Positions 1 through 9,887 of a DNA stretch of 64,000 bases are shown piece after piece (position 1 is the first letter of the stretch; each line of letters starts with the position of its first letter). The notes below the pieces were generated by a model. It searched no databases, was not told where the DNA came from, and saw only the letters and a list, made by a program, of their open reading frames with translations. This stretch comes from Polyangiaceae bacterium (GTDB lineage Bacteria > Myxococcota_A > Polyangia > Polyangiales > Polyangiaceae). The position numbers and the translations under genes were made by a program. The stretch lies in the NCBI GenBank assembly GCA_029261965.1, contig JAJDAH010000118.1:1-64000 (forward strand), given 5' to 3'.

Positions 1-1
1 C

Positions 2-1024
2 TGTCTGGAGGGCGGCCAGATGGGCGGTCTCGGCAGCGCAGCGTGCCCCCAAATGAGGGCGAACGTCGACGCGCTCAACGCGTCGTTCACGGCAGATGTT
101 CGAGCAAATGCGAAGATCCGCACGTTCGTTCAGGCATCGAAAGACATCGAAGCGACCGCCCAGGCGATCGAGGCCACGGCCGCCGACGCGTGTCTTCGCA
201 TCGGCCGGGATATCGGGCTCACCCCCGAGCAAATGGCGCCTCGCCAAGGTGCGGGAGGACGCGCCGAGGGGGCATGCCTTGCCGTAGCTGGCGCGATCGA
301 CGCGATCTTTCGTCAGGGCGTCAGCATTCGCGCAAGCGCCACGATGCCCCAGTGTCAGGCAAACGTTCAGGCGGAGGCGCGGTGCCAAGGATCGTGTCAG
401 GTGGAGGTCGACCCGGGCCGCATCGTCGCCGAGTGCGAGCCGGCTCGACTGTCCGGGCAGTGTAGCGGCCGGTGCGTGGGTCGCTGCGAAGGGGCGTGCC
501 ACGGACAGTGCAAGGGCCAATGTTCCGCGTACGATGCCAACGGCCAGTGCGCCGGCCAATGCAACGGCGAGTGCAGTGGCGGGTGCACCGCGACCTGCCA
601 TGCCCGCTGCGAGGGCCAGTGGCAGGCGCCGCGTTGCGAGGGGCACGTCCAGCCGCCGAGCGCCGATGCGGAGTGCAACGCGAGTTGTCGTGCCCACGCG
701 AACGTCAAGGCCCACTGCACCCCAGCGCAAGTGACCGTGCAAGTGTCTCAGAACACGGAAATAGCCGCGCGACTCGCCGCGTCGCTGCAGGCGAACCTTC
801 CGGCGCTGTTGCACGCGCAAATCGCCCTCGGACAGCGGTTGACGGGCGATATCCAGGTCGTGGCGAAAGTCGGCGGCCAGCTGCCGAAGCTCATCGGGAA
901 CGCTGGCATGAACGCCGCGGCCTGCATTGCAGCGGGTGTTTCTGCGACCGCGAAGGCGTCCGCGAGCATCAACGTCAGCGTACGTGCGAGCGCGAGTGTG
1001 AGCGGGCAGGTCGGCGCGAGCTGA
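2..1024 (+). CDS. Cysteine-repeat protein, 5'-truncated
   Basis: The reading frame is open from the first bases of the window, so the protein is probably cut at its 5' end; an in-frame ATG lies at 20. Counted from that ATG, residues 10-100 are Ala-rich and look helical. Residues 148-197 hold two blocks of six cysteines spaced exactly four residues apart (148-168 and 177-197), with Gly-rich intervening residues. The C-terminal 100 residues are Ala/Val/Ser-rich and end in a pattern resembling 'VRASASVSG'. I associate this three-part architecture with unannotated myxobacterial proteins, from memory only. No enzymatic motif is visible. The regular cysteines could form a disulfide ladder or bind metal; function is unknown. 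Confidence 0.75.
   Translation, partial: CLEGGQMGGLGSAACPQMRANVDALNASFTADVRANAKIRTFVQASKDIEATAQAIEATAADACLRIGRDIGLTPEQMAPRQGAGGRAEGACLAVAGAIDAIFRQGVSIRASATMPQCQANVQAEARCQGSCQVEVDPGRIVAECEPARLSGQCSGRCVGRCEGACHGQCKGQCSAYDANGQCAGQCNGECSGGCTATCHARCEGQWQAPRCEGHVQPPSADAECNASCRAHANVKAHCTPAQVTVQVSQNTEIAARLAASLQANLPALLHAQIALGQRLTGDIQVVAKVGGQLPKLIGNAGMNAAACIAAGVSATAKASASINVSVRASASVSGQVGAS
461..610 (+). repeat. Two arrays of Cys codons every 12 nt
   Basis: Within the Cys-repeat gene, TGC/TGT codons recur every 12 nt in two runs of six, separated by one 27-nt step. Glycine codons usually fill the middle position of each unit. The units differ in their other codons, so this is a degenerate protein-level repeat rather than a fresh DNA tandem duplication. 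Confidence 0.8.
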
Positions 1025-1055
1025 TCCTCGACTCAGATCTGTGCCTTTGCCGTCA

Positions 1056-1120
1056 AGAGTCGGCGGCCTCGCCCCGGAGGGGCCGCCGAATTTTTGTGAG
1101 CAATCACAGATCCAGGGGAC
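1056..1120. terminator. Convergent terminator, copy 1 of a repeated element
   Basis: CGGCGGCC at 1061-1068 pairs with GGCCGCCG at 1081-1088 and is followed by AATTTTT, a good intrinsic terminator for the plus-strand Cys-repeat gene. It sits between that gene and the convergent end of gltD. The 5' block TCGGCGGCCTCGCCC (1060-1074) and 3' block CAGATCCAGGG (1107-1117) recur at 20255-20323 in the same kind of place. Confidence 0.7.
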
Positions 1121-2568
1121 TAGCGGAACGTACCAGGGTCGCCAGGAACGGCGAGTTCGCTTCGCCCCATCAAGTGCTCGTCGATGCCGCGTGCGGCCTT
1201 GCGGCCTTCGGCGATCGCCCACACCACGAGCGACTGGCCGCGTTGCATGTCCCCAGCGGCGAAGACTCCCGGAACAGACGACATGAAGTTGCGGTCGACC
1301 TTCACGTTGCCGCGGCCATCGAGCTCGACGCCGAGATTCTCCAGCAGTCCGCCGTGCTCGGGATGCACGAAGCCCATGGCGAGCAGCACGAGGTCGGCGC
1401 ACACCTCGAACTCGCTTCCCGAGACCTTTTCGAGCTTGCCGTTCACGAGCTCCACCTTGAAGCAATGCAGCTTTTCGACCTTACCGTTCGAGCCCGAGAA
1501 ACGATCCGTGGAGACACTGAAGTCGCGAGTGCCACCTTCTTCGTGCGAGCTCGAGGTTCGCATCATCAGGGGCCACAGCGGCCACGGCGTCGCGCCGGCC
1601 GGCTCGTTGGGCGGCCGCGGCATGATCTCGAAGTTGGTGACGCTTTTTGCGCCTTGGCGGTGCGAGGTGCCGATGCAGTCACTGCCAGTGTCGCCGCCGC
1701 CGATGACCACGACGTCCTTGTCGGTGGCGAGGATCGCGTCTTCTTCCGGTACGGTGTCGCCCGCGACCCGGCGATTTTGCTGAGTGAGGAAGTCCATGGC
1801 GAAATGGATGCCCTCGAGCTCTCGCCCAGGGGACGGCAAGTCCCGCGGTGCGCGCGCGCCGCCACACAAAGCTACGGCATCGAACTGCTGGCGAAGACGG
1901 TCTGCCTCGATGTCGACCCCGACGTTCACGCCCGCTTTGAACGCGACACCTTCGGCCTCCATTTGCGCCACTCGCCGATGCACGAGGTGCTTCTCCATCT
2001 TGAAGTCTGGGATCCCGTAGGTGAGAAGGCCGCCGATGCGGTCGTCCTTTTCGAAGACCGTCACGTCGTGCCCAGCTCGGGCGAGTTGTTGTGCGCACGC
2101 CAAGCCGGCCGGCCCGGAGCCGACGACGGCGACCGTCTTGCCGGTTCGGACTCGCGCGGGTTCAGGCTGGATGAGCCCATCCTCCCACGCACGGTCCACG
2201 ATGTTCTTCTCGATGAGCTTGATCGCGACCGCGTCGTCGTTGATGTTGAGCACGCAAGCCGCTTCGCAGGGCGCGGGGCAGATGCGGCCCGTCATCTCGG
2301 GGAAATTGTTCGTCGCGTGTAGCGATTCGATGGCCTCGACCGGTCGATCGCGGAAGACGTGGTCGTTCCAATCGGGGATGAGATTTCCGAGCGGGCACCC
2401 CGTGTTGCAGAACGGAATGCCGCAGTCCATGCACCGCGCGCCCTGGGCTTCGAGGTCGGCTTTCGCCATCGGCAGCGAAAATTCGCGGTAGTGCGAGATG
2501 CGATTTTCCGGCGCTTCGCTCGTCTCCGTACGGCGCGTGTACTCTAGGAATCCGGTGACCTTGCCCAT
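1120..2568 (-). CDS. gltD: Glutamate synthase small subunit
   Basis: This 482-residue protein passes electrons from NAD(P)H through FAD and Fe-S clusters to GltB for glutamate synthesis from glutamine and 2-oxoglutarate. The N-terminus has the cluster motif C46-x2-C49-x4-C54-x3-C58, followed by a second Cys group in 'CPAPCEAAC'. An FAD dinucleotide motif 'GSGPAGLA' and a second one, '[10 protein letters not shown]', for NAD(P)H come next. I start it at the ATG at 2568, because the protein then begins '[10 protein letters not shown]' as family members do; the open frame extends upstream into gltB. An AGGACG sequence precedes this ATG. It lies 16 bp downstream of gltB, so the two form an operon. 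Confidence 0.97.
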   Translation of the reverse strand: MGKVTGFLEYTRRTETSEAPENRISHYREFSLPMAKADLEAQGARCMDCGIPFCNTGCPLGNLIPDWNDHVFRDRPVEAIESLHATNNFPEMTGRICPAPCEAACVLNINDDAVAIKLIEKNIVDRAWEDGLIQPEPARVRTGKTVAVVGSGPAGLACAQQLARAGHDVTVFEKDDRIGGLLTYGIPDFKMEKHLVHRRVAQMEAEGVAFKAGVNVGVDIEADRLRQQFDAVALCGGARAPRDLPSPGRELEGIHFAMDFLTQQNRRVAGDTVPEEDAILATDKDVVVIGGGDTGSDCIGTSHRQGAKSVTNFEIMPRPPNEPAGATPWPLWPLMMRTSSSHEEGGTRDFSVSTDRFSGSNGKVEKLHCFKVELVNGKLEKVSGSEFEVCADLVLLAMGFVHPEHGGLLENLGVELDGRGNVKVDRNFMSSVPGVFAAGDMQRGQSLVVWAIAEGRKAARGIDEHLMGRSELAVPGDPGTFR

Positions 2569-2584
2569 GCCGTCCTGCCGAAAA

Positions 2585-5500
2585 TCACTTGCCGGGGGCG
2601 ATGCTCTGCGGACCGCCCTCGGGGCCGGGTTCGCTGGAGACTTGTCCGCCCATCTTGTTCGCGTCGTCGGCACGCTTGCGTGACAGCTCGTCGAGCACAC
2701 GCCGGTACTCGATCGGTACGACTTTGATGAATCTCGTGATGGTTTCTTCCCAGCGCCCGAGGAGCGCGTCCGCCCGGCGGCTGTTCGTTCGCTTGCGATG
2801 TTCGTCGAGAAGTGACGCGACGTAGTGAGCATCCTCGGGGCTCAGAGGCTCGAGTTCGACCATGCTCGGGTTGACACGACTTTCAAACTTCCCCTCTTCG
2901 TCGAGCACGTAGGCGTAGCCGCCACTCATCCCGGCGCCGAAGTTTTTCCCGGTGGGGCCGATCACGACGACGCGGCCGCCGGTCATGTATTCGCAGCAGT
3001 GGTCCCCAGCGCCTTCGACGACGGCGGCGACGCCGCTGTTGCGAACGCAGAACCGCTCGCCGGCCATGCCGTTGAAGAACGCCTTTCCACCGGTGGCACC
3101 GTAGAGCACGACGTTGCCGACGATCATGTTCTTGTGGTGCTCGTAGGTGGCGGCGTCTGGGGTCTTGAGAACGAGCACGCCGCCGCTCATTCCTTTTCCG
3201 GCGTAGTCGTTGGCATCGCCGTCGAGGAGTATGCTCATTCCCCTGACCATGAAGGCGCCGAAGCTCTGGCCGGCGGAACCGGTGAACTCGAGTTCAATCG
3301 TCTCGTCGGGTAGGCCGACGTCGGCGTAGCGCTTGCTGATTTCGTGAGCCAGCATCGCCCCGATGGTTCGGTGCACGTTGCGTACGCCGAGCTGGATCTT
3401 CACTTTTTCGCCGCGTTCGAGCGCTGGCTGGGCCTTCTCGATGATCTGGTTGTCGAGGGCGCCATCGAGCCCGTGGTCTTGCTCGATCTGTTTGTATACG
3501 CCGACGCCGGGTCCAGCGTCGGCTGACATGAGCACATCCGAAAAGTCGAGTTTCGAAGCCTTCCAGTGCCCTTTCGAGTCTGCAGTCTTCAGTCGATCGG
3601 TCCTGCCGATCATTTCGTTGACCGTGCGGAACCCCATCTCAGCCATGAGAGCTCGGAGCTCTTCGGCGATGAAGAAGAAGTACCGAATCACGTGCTCCGG
3701 CGTCCCGGTGAACTTCTTGCGGAGCTCTGGGTTCTGCGTGGCGATGCCGACAGGGCACGTGTTTAGGTGGCATTTTCTCATCATGATACAGCCGCTCGCC
3801 ACGAGTGGAGCCGTGGAGAAGCCGAACTCTTCGGCGCCCAGCAGGGCGGCGATGGCGACATCGCGACCCGTGCGCAGTTGGCCGTCCGCTTGCACGACGA
3901 TGCGGCTGCGCAGGTCGTTTTTCACCAAGACTTGGTGGGTTTCTGCGAGCCCGAGCTCCCAAGGAACGCCCGCATGCTTGAGCGACGTCTGCGGGGATGC
4001 GCCAGTCCCGCCATCCCAGCCCGAAATGAGAACGACGTCGGCGTGCGCCTTCGAGACGCCAGCCGCAACGGTTCCGACACCGGCTTCGGCGACGAGCTTG
4101 ACGCTGATTCGCGCGGAGGGGTTGGCGTTCTTGAGATCGTGAATTAGTTGGGCGAGATCCTCGATCGAATAGATGTCGTGATGCGGCGGCGGCGAAATCA
4201 ACGACACGCCAGGAGTCGAGTGTCGAACCTTCGCGATGACGGCGTCGACTTTGTGCCCGGGCAGTTGCCCGCCTTCGCCGGGCTTGGCTCCTTGCGCGAC
4301 TTTGATTTGGAGCTCGTCGGCGTTCGTCAGGTAGTAGCTCGTGACGCCGAACCGACCCGACGCGACCTGTTTTATCGCACTGCGTTTGGAGTCGCCGTTC
4401 GCTAGGGGGACGAAACGTTCGTAGATCTCGCCGCCCTCACCGGTGTTGCTCTTGCCGCCGATGCGATTCATCGCCACGGCGAGGTTCTCGTGGGCTTCGC
4501 GGCTGATCGAGCCGAAGCTCATCGCTCCCGTCGCGAATCGCTTGACGATTTCCTCAGCGGGCTCCACTTGGTCGAGTGGCAAAGGCGTTTCCGCGGCGAC
4601 GGTGTCCCACATTCCTCGCAGAGTGATGAGCCCTCTTGTCTGCTCGTTGATGGCACGCGCGAACTCGTCGTAGCTGGCGGCGTCGTCGGACCTGACGGCG
4701 CGTTGCAGCGACGCGACGGTTTGAGGCGTCCAGAGATGGCGTTCACCCTGGGCGCGGTAGTGATAGACGCCGCCGATGTCGAGTTGGGTCGTCGCCTTCG
4801 ACCTCGTCGGGAACGCCGCTTCGTGGCGCATCCGGCATTCCTCGGCGAGCACCTCGAGGTCGATTCCGCTGATTCTGGATGTCGTCCCGGTGAAGTAGGG
4901 CTCGACGACCTCGGGTGAAAGGCCCAAGCATTCGAAGATCTGCGCGCCCTGGTAGCTCCGGAGCGTGCTGATCCCCATCTTGCTCATCACCTTGAGGATG
5001 CCCTTGTTGATCGCCTTGATGTACTTGTCCCGGGCGACCTGCTCGTCGCTGATCTCCGGAAAAAGTTTGTCGGCGACGAGCTCGTCGATGGTCTCGAGCG
5101 CGACGTAGGGATTGATCGCTCCGGCACCGTACCCAGTGAGCAAGCAGAAGTGGTGGACCTCACGAGCCTCGCCGGTTTCGACGATGAGCCCGACGCGCAT
5201 CCGTTGTCCGTTGCGTTCGAGGTGGTGGTGCACGGCTCCCGTCGCCAACAGGCTAGGTATCGGGGCCACGTGCTGGTTGGCGCCGCGGTCGCTCAAGATG
5301 ACGAGGCTATGGCCGTTGAGAACGGCCACCGAGGCGAGGCGACACATCTCGTCGAGGGCCTTTTTCAGCCCCGCGCCACCCTCGGCGACCGAATACAGGG
5401 CCGGGACCGTCATCGGCTTCCGGATGTGAGTCAGCCGCGAGTCGCGGATCTTGCTGAGCTCCTCGGTGGTGAGAACTGGGTGGGGTAGCTCGAGCATCTG

Positions 5501-7171
5501 CGCCTGGTCGGGCAGTTCGAGCAGCACGTTGCCTTCCCCGCCGACCGAAACCTTGAGGCTCATCACGAGCTCTTCGCGAATCGGATCGATCGCGGGGTTG
5601 GTGACCTGCGCGAAGTGCTGCTTGAAATAGTTGAATAGGAGCTGGGGCCGATCGCTCAAAACGGCGAGGGGTGAATCGGTCCCCATCGATCCGACCGGCT
5701 CCTGCCCATCTTCAGCCATCGGCGCCATGATGATGCGCAAGTCTTCCTGCGAGTAGCCGAAGAGTTTCTGGCGCGTGAGCAGGGGCGTCTCTTCTATCGT
5801 CGGCTCGGTGTCGATGGCCTCGATGTCGCCGATTCGAATCTTGTTCTGGTGCAGCCAGCGGCCATAGGGTTTTTGTCCGCACACCTCGTCTTTGATCTCT
5901 TCGTCCTCGACGATGCGACGCTTTTCGAGGTCCACCAGGAACATGCGCCCCGGCTGCAGGCGCCCCTTGCGCAGGATGCGCTCGGGCGGGAAGCCGAGCA
6001 CACCGGTTTCCGAGGCCACGACGGCGATGTCGTCTTTCGTGACCAGCCAGCGCGCGGGTCGAAGTCCATTGCGGTCGAGCACGGCGCCGATCTTGCGCCC
6101 GTCGGTGAAACACAGCGCAGCGGGGCCATCCCACGGTTCCATGAGGCAGGAGTGGTACTCGTAGAAGTCGCGCTTGTATCGCGACATCTGCTCGTCGTTT
6201 TCCCACGCCTCGGGCACGAGCATCATCATCACGTGAGGGAGCGGCCGACCGGCGTGCATGAGCAACTCCGCGACAGCGTCTAGTGTTGCCGAATCGCTGA
6301 GGCCCGGGGCGATAGTAGGAAGCAGGTGGCGCACGTCCTTGCCGAAGATGCCGCCATCGAATAGCTGCTCGCGCGCGTGCATCCAGTTCACGTTGCCGCT
6401 CAACGTGTTGATCTCGCCGTTGTGGCAGAGGGTCCGGAACGGTTGCGCGAGCTCCCACGTCGGGAAAGTGTTCGTGCTGAATCGCTGATGCACCATCGCC
6501 AAGGCGCTCACCACGGTCGGGTTGGCTAGGTCGCGATAGAAAGCTGCGAGCTGCTCGGCGAGCAGGAGGCCCTTGTAGATGATGGTGCGCGAGGACAGGC
6601 TCGGGACGTAGAACTTGCTCTTCTCTACGAGAGAACTCTCGCGGATCGATCGCTCCGCCCACTTTCGAACGACAAAGAGCTTGCGTTCGAAGACGTCGTT
6701 GTCCGGGGAGGTCGAGCCGATGATGGCTTGGCGAATGGTGGGGGCCGTCGACCGAGCCATCGGGCCGACGGATCCAGCGTCGACCGGCACCTTTCGCCAG
6801 CCGAGTAGTCGCTGGCCGGTGGCAAGGATCTTGTCCTCGAAGATCTGCTTGACCTGGCGACGCTCGGTCAGGTCGACCGGCAGGTGCACGTTGCCGATCG
6901 CGTACTGCCCCGGCTCGGGGAGCTCGATGCCGGCGGCGGCGCACTCGGCTTTGAAGAACTCGTGCGGCATCTGGATCAGGATCCCCGCTCCGTCGCCGGT
7001 CAGTGGATCGCAGCCGGTGGCTCCCCGATGAACCAGGTTCAACAAGATCGCGAGCCCCTGCTCGACGATCTCGTGGGAAGCGACACCCTTCACGTTCGCC
7101 ACGAAGCCAATTCCGCAGGCGTCGTGTTCGAAACGCGGGTCGTACAGACCCTGTCGCGGGGGCAGACTCAT
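2585..7171 (-). CDS. gltB: Glutamate synthase large subunit
   Basis: The 1528-residue length is normal for bacterial GltB. The sequence 'HDACGIGF' near the N-terminus contains the predicted catalytic cysteine C19; family members cleave the short propeptide before it, leaving an N-terminal nucleophile amidohydrolase that releases ammonia from glutamine. The central and FMN domains follow, with the 3Fe-4S motif around 'CHLNTCPVG', and the C-terminal right-handed beta-helix domain is Gly-rich. The ATG at 7171 is preceded by GGAAGGA about 9 nt upstream; the frame is open further upstream but lacks family similarity. It is the first gene of the gltBD operon. Confidence 0.97.
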   Translation of the reverse strand: MSLPPRQGLYDPRFEHDACGIGFVANVKGVASHEIVEQGLAILLNLVHRGATGCDPLTGDGAGILIQMPHEFFKAECAAAGIELPEPGQYAIGNVHLPVDLTERRQVKQIFEDKILATGQRLLGWRKVPVDAGSVGPMARSTAPTIRQAIIGSTSPDNDVFERKLFVVRKWAERSIRESSLVEKSKFYVPSLSSRTIIYKGLLLAEQLAAFYRDLANPTVVSALAMVHQRFSTNTFPTWELAQPFRTLCHNGEINTLSGNVNWMHAREQLFDGGIFGKDVRHLLPTIAPGLSDSATLDAVAELLMHAGRPLPHVMMMLVPEAWENDEQMSRYKRDFYEYHSCLMEPWDGPAALCFTDGRKIGAVLDRNGLRPARWLVTKDDIAVVASETGVLGFPPERILRKGRLQPGRMFLVDLEKRRIVEDEEIKDEVCGQKPYGRWLHQNKIRIGDIEAIDTEPTIEETPLLTRQKLFGYSQEDLRIIMAPMAEDGQEPVGSMGTDSPLAVLSDRPQLLFNYFKQHFAQVTNPAIDPIREELVMSLKVSVGGEGNVLLELPDQAQMLELPHPVLTTEELSKIRDSRLTHIRKPMTVPALYSVAEGGAGLKKALDEMCRLASVAVLNGHSLVILSDRGANQHVAPIPSLLATGAVHHHLERNGQRMRVGLIVETGEAREVHHFCLLTGYGAGAINPYVALETIDELVADKLFPEISDEQVARDKYIKAINKGILKVMSKMGISTLRSYQGAQIFECLGLSPEVVEPYFTGTTSRISGIDLEVLAEECRMRHEAAFPTRSKATTQLDIGGVYHYRAQGERHLWTPQTVASLQRAVRSDDAASYDEFARAINEQTRGLITLRGMWDTVAAETPLPLDQVEPAEEIVKRFATGAMSFGSISREAHENLAVAMNRIGGKSNTGEGGEIYERFVPLANGDSKRSAIKQVASGRFGVTSYYLTNADELQIKVAQGAKPGEGGQLPGHKVDAVIAKVRHSTPGVSLISPPPHHDIYSIEDLAQLIHDLKNANPSARISVKLVAEAGVGTVAAGVSKAHADVVLISGWDGGTGASPQTSLKHAGVPWELGLAETHQVLVKNDLRSRIVVQADGQLRTGRDVAIAALLGAEEFGFSTAPLVASGCIMMRKCHLNTCPVGIATQNPELRKKFTGTPEHVIRYFFFIAEELRALMAEMGFRTVNEMIGRTDRLKTADSKGHWKASKLDFSDVLMSADAGPGVGVYKQIEQDHGLDGALDNQIIEKAQPALERGEKVKIQLGVRNVHRTIGAMLAHEISKRYADVGLPDETIELEFTGSAGQSFGAFMVRGMSILLDGDANDYAGKGMSGGVLVLKTPDAATYEHHKNMIVGNVVLYGATGGKAFFNGMAGERFCVRNSGVAAVVEGAGDHCCEYMTGGRVVVIGPTGKNFGAGMSGGYAYVLDEEGKFESRVNPSMVELEPLSPEDAHYVASLLDEHRKRTNSRRADALLGRWEETITRFIKVVPIEYRRVLDELSRKRADDANKMGGQVSSEPGPEGGPQSIAPGK

Positions 7172-7354
7172 CGGTCGTGTCCTTCCCGAAAAGGGAGGAA
7201 ACCGGCTTTGACACGCGATGACGCGCCGCACAAGGGCGTTCAGGCCGGGCGCGGCAGGTTATCGCAAAAGCCGCGAGGGGACTGTAGGGAAAACTGTGCG
7301 GAAAAAGGCGACATCCGCCAGGGTTGGCCGAGCGCCGAGCCGGATGTGCGTGAT
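7172..7354. promoter_or_regulatory. Divergent intergenic region upstream of gltB
   Basis: These 183 bp separate the divergent gltB and TPR-lipoprotein genes and must carry both promoters. I see A/T-richer patches around 7260-7310 but no convincing -35/-10 pair or operator palindrome. The only clear signal is the gltB Shine-Dalgarno, GGAAGGA on the minus strand. Confidence 0.4.
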
Positions 7355-8134
7355 ATGGCTTGGTTTGTGATCAACCTCCGAGGGCGCCTCCGCCGCGTCG
7401 CTGGGCCCCTGGGTCTGGCCTTCGCCGCCGGCTTCAGCCTCGGGGCGTGCAAGGAGGCGGCCCCCGCGGGCCCGGGCCTCGCACCGAGCGCGTCCGCGAA
7501 GGCGCCGGCCGTATGCGTGAAAGGGCGCAGCGTCGACCCGCCCCGGAGCGAGCTTCAGCGCGCGTTGGCGGACTACGATCAACGCCAATACGAAGCTGCG
7601 GCCCAGCAGCTCGGACGACTGCGCGACTCCTACCCCGAAAGTGCCACCGTGCGGATCTGGCGTGCGGAGGTCGCGCTGATTCGGCCCGACGGCGAATACA
7701 TGGAGCGCGCCAACCTCGCTGAACGTTATTACGCCGAGGCACAGAAGCTGGTCGAGCTGGGGTGTGCCCCGCCGGAGCCCGCCGCGTACGCGCTCGCGCT
7801 CGGGATCGCCTTGGTCCGTCTCCGGAAAAAGGATCCCGAAGGCGCGCTCGGCGTTCTCGAGAAAGCACTCGAGACTTGGCAGAACTCGGCGGAGCTTCAC
7901 TACAATTTGGCCAGGGTCACGTGCGCGCTCGGCAAGCTGGAAGCGTGCGCCGAGCATTTCTCGAAGACTCTGGCTCTCGCGAAGGCCCACGTCAGACCGA
8001 TCTTCATTCGCAACCACAATTCACTCGACGACTGGATTCGCCGTTCGAAGACACAGAGCGAGTTTCCCGCGCTCCGAGCCGACCCGCGCTACGAAGAGAT
8101 GGTGCAACGCGCTCAGGGCCGACGCGGCCGCTAG
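7355..8134 (+). CDS. TPR-type lipoprotein
   Basis: This 259-residue protein starts with a signal peptide ending in the lipobox 'LGAC' near residue 32, followed by an Ala/Pro linker. The rest is helical with TPR-like units (for example 'AALDYDQRQYEAAAQQL'-type and 'ELHYNLARVTCALGKLE' segments). It is probably an envelope-anchored scaffold. The ATG at 7355 places the signal peptide at the very N-terminus; a GTG nine bases upstream is an alternative. The DUF4202 gene starts 6 bp after its stop, suggesting cotranscription. No specific function can be assigned. Confidence 0.8.
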   Translation: MAWFVINLRGRLRRVAGPLGLAFAAGFSLGACKEAAPAGPGLAPSASAKAPAVCVKGRSVDPPRSELQRALADYDQRQYEAAAQQLGRLRDSYPESATVRIWRAEVALIRPDGEYMERANLAERYYAEAQKLVELGCAPPEPAAYALALGIALVRLRKKDPEGALGVLEKALETWQNSAELHYNLARVTCALGKLEACAEHFSKTLALAKAHVRPIFIRNHNSLDDWIRRSKTQSEFPALRADPRYEEMVQRAQGRRGR

Positions 8135-8140
8135 ATCCGC

Positions 8141-8746
8141 ATGGCCGACCCCCGAGAGGCGAGGTTCCGAGCGGCACTCGAGGAGTTCGAGCGCGCGAAC
8201 TCCGAGGATCCGAACATGGTCGTGATCGACGGCATCGAGCGGCCGAGGGAAGTGGTGCAAGCAGAGCGGTACGCGCGCTGGGTAGGGCGTCTGGATTCGG
8301 CGGCGTCCGAAGCGCTGCGGTTGGCGGCGCACTGCCAACACCTCCGACGCTGGGAGGTGCCGCGGACGTCGTACCCCGAAGGGCGGACCGGCTACCTACT
8401 TTGGCGTTCGGAGCTCGCGAAGTTTCATGCCGAGAAAGCCGCGGAGATCCTCCGTGCCGTGGGCTACGAACAGTCTGTCATCGGCGAGGTGACGCGCATC
8501 AACCTCAAGCGGGGTCTTCGAACGAATCCAGACACGCAGTCGATGGAAGACGCGCTGTGCCTTTCGTTCCTCGAGAACGAGATAGAGGACTTCGCCGCCA
8601 AGCACGATGACACGAAGCTCCTCGGCATCGTGCGCAAGACTTGGCGAAAAATGAGCGACAATGCCCACTCGATCGCTCGCGAGCTTCCTATGTCGAGCCG
8701 GGTCAGCGACTTGGTTGCGCGAGCGATTGCTGCCGAGGACGCGTGA
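8141..8746 (+). CDS. DUF4202 family protein
   Basis: The 201-residue cytosolic protein starts 'MADPREARFRAALE' and contains 'WEVPRTSYPEGRTGYLLWR' and 'DALCLSFLENEIEDF', the conserved segments I recognise as DUF4202. The His/Asp/Glu-rich helical character recalls HD-type folds, but I cannot confirm a metal site. It follows the TPR lipoprotein by 6 bp and converges on the SUMF1-like gene with a 9-bp gap. The biochemical role of the family is unknown to me. Confidence 0.85.
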   Translation: MADPREARFRAALEEFERANSEDPNMVVIDGIERPREVVQAERYARWVGRLDSAASEALRLAAHCQHLRRWEVPRTSYPEGRTGYLLWRSELAKFHAEKAAEILRAVGYEQSVIGEVTRINLKRGLRTNPDTQSMEDALCLSFLENEIEDFAAKHDDTKLLGIVRKTWRKMSDNAHSIARELPMSSRVSDLVARAIAAEDA

Positions 8747-8755
8747 AGTCGGCTT

Positions 8756-9694
8756 TCAGTCCGACGCGTCGTTGTTTGCCGCCGCGTCGTCAGCGTCAGC
8801 GTCCTTGCAGCATCGGAAACCGGCTTCGTAGCCCCAGTCCTCTTCCTTGTGGAATTTCACTGTCGGACGGCAACGGCAGCGCACCGGTCCCCACCAGCCG
8901 CCCTTGAGGCCGGATCGATTGGGGTACTTGGCGCCCGGTAGGTTGACCCACTCGTTGGCGTTGCCGTTCATGTCGTAAACGCCGAACGCGGAGATGCACT
9001 CGGGCCGAGAACCGATGGGTTCGCGTTGGTCGAGGTGGTCGAAATGCTCCTTGCACCGCGCGTCCTTCATGCACGCGTCGTAGCGTTTGAATGCGAGTTT
9101 GCGGCGGCGATACGGCCGGTCGATGAGGCATTTGTTTTCGTCGCGGGTGTAGCCGTAGCTGTAGGGCAGCGCTTCCTCCCCTTCACACGCGAACAGCCAT
9201 TCGTTCTCGTCGCACAGACGCTTGCCGATCGATTCGCAATGTTCTTTCGCCTCGGTCCACTGCACGAGCACCAGCGGCTTCTTGCCCTTCTCGTTGGGCC
9301 ACTCGTATCGATCGATGCAAAACCGCATGGGCTTTCGTTGCTTCGACACGCACTTCGAGGGCTCCTCGTACTTCATGCACCGTTCGCTGACTTTCTTGTC
9401 GGCGAGGTATTCCGGGTGATGCTCGAGGCAGCGTTGAATCGCCGCTGGACAAAAGTTGCCTTCGACCAAGATCATGTTTGCCGGGCAGGAAGACGAGCGA
9501 GCGCTACCCCTCCCGGCGTCGGCAGGAGCCGCGTCGGCAGGAGCCGCGCTCGCCGCGGCGCTCGATGGCACTGCCGGAGCGTCCGCGCTCGCGGAGGCCG
9601 GTGGCGTATCTTTCGGTCCGTCCCGGTCGCAGCTCGAAGTGATCCCGAGCGCGAGCACGCCGAGGATTCCGGCTCTGATGACGGAGGTGGACAC
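8756..9694 (-). CDS. SUMF1/FGE-domain lipoprotein
   Basis: A 312-residue protein with a short signal peptide and a cysteine in 'LGITSSC' suitable for lipidation, an Ala/Ser/Pro linker to about residue 80, then a SUMF1-type (formylglycine-generating enzyme fold) domain. Typical segments are 'CIDRYEWPNEKGKKP', 'RLCDENEWLFACEG', 'YDMNGNANEWV' and the terminal 'EAGFRCC'. Proteins like this are often non-catalytic; I cannot identify the copper-binding cysteine pair with confidence. I choose the GTG at 9694 because it puts the signal peptide first and leaves room for a divergent promoter. The open frame extends to 9817. Confidence 0.8.
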   Translation of the reverse strand: MSTSVIRAGILGVLALGITSSCDRDGPKDTPPASASADAPAVPSSAAASAAPADAAPADAGRGSARSSSCPANMILVEGNFCPAAIQRCLEHHPEYLADKKVSERCMKYEEPSKCVSKQRKPMRFCIDRYEWPNEKGKKPLVLVQWTEAKEHCESIGKRLCDENEWLFACEGEEALPYSYGYTRDENKCLIDRPYRRRKLAFKRYDACMKDARCKEHFDHLDQREPIGSRPECISAFGVYDMNGNANEWVNLPGAKYPNRSGLKGGWWGPVRCRCRPTVKFHKEEDWGYEAGFRCCKDADADDAAANNDASD

Positions 9695-9797
9695 CGGAGG
9701 CGCGCCTACCACGCCAGGGCCCGAGCTACCAACGCCTCGGCCACGGTAGCGTGTTCCTTGGCGAGGGACGGACTTCTTCGATAGCTTCGGCGCCGTC

Positions 9798-9887
9798 GTG
9801 AATGCTGTGCGAATCACCCGGTGGCTCCCGTGGTTGCTCGCGGCTCTCGCGGTGACCGAGGCAGTGCTCAGCGTGGTGCGGGGGTGA
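9798..9887 (+). CDS. Possible 29-residue hydrophobic leader ORF
   Basis: GTG at 9798 opens a 29-codon frame encoding a Trp/Leu/Ala-rich segment ('WLPWLLAALAVTEAVLSVV') that could span a membrane. Its TGA at 9885-9887 overlaps the GTG at 9884 of the next gene as GTGA, the same junction type seen at real gene pairs in this window. No good Shine-Dalgarno is seen, so it may be chance, or the fossil N-terminus of the following protein. Confidence 0.25.
   Translation: MNAVRITRWLPWLLAALAVTEAVLSVVRG

Noticed and set aside
472-2322. Long plus-strand ORF of 616 codons across the Cys-repeat gene and gltD
   Set aside because: High-GC shadow frame; it overlaps two well-supported genes and shows the Arg-rich composition of out-of-frame translation.
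5712-7214. Minus-strand 500-codon frame inside gltB
   Set aside because: Shifted frame of gltB with Arg/Pro-rich composition; gltB is unambiguous.
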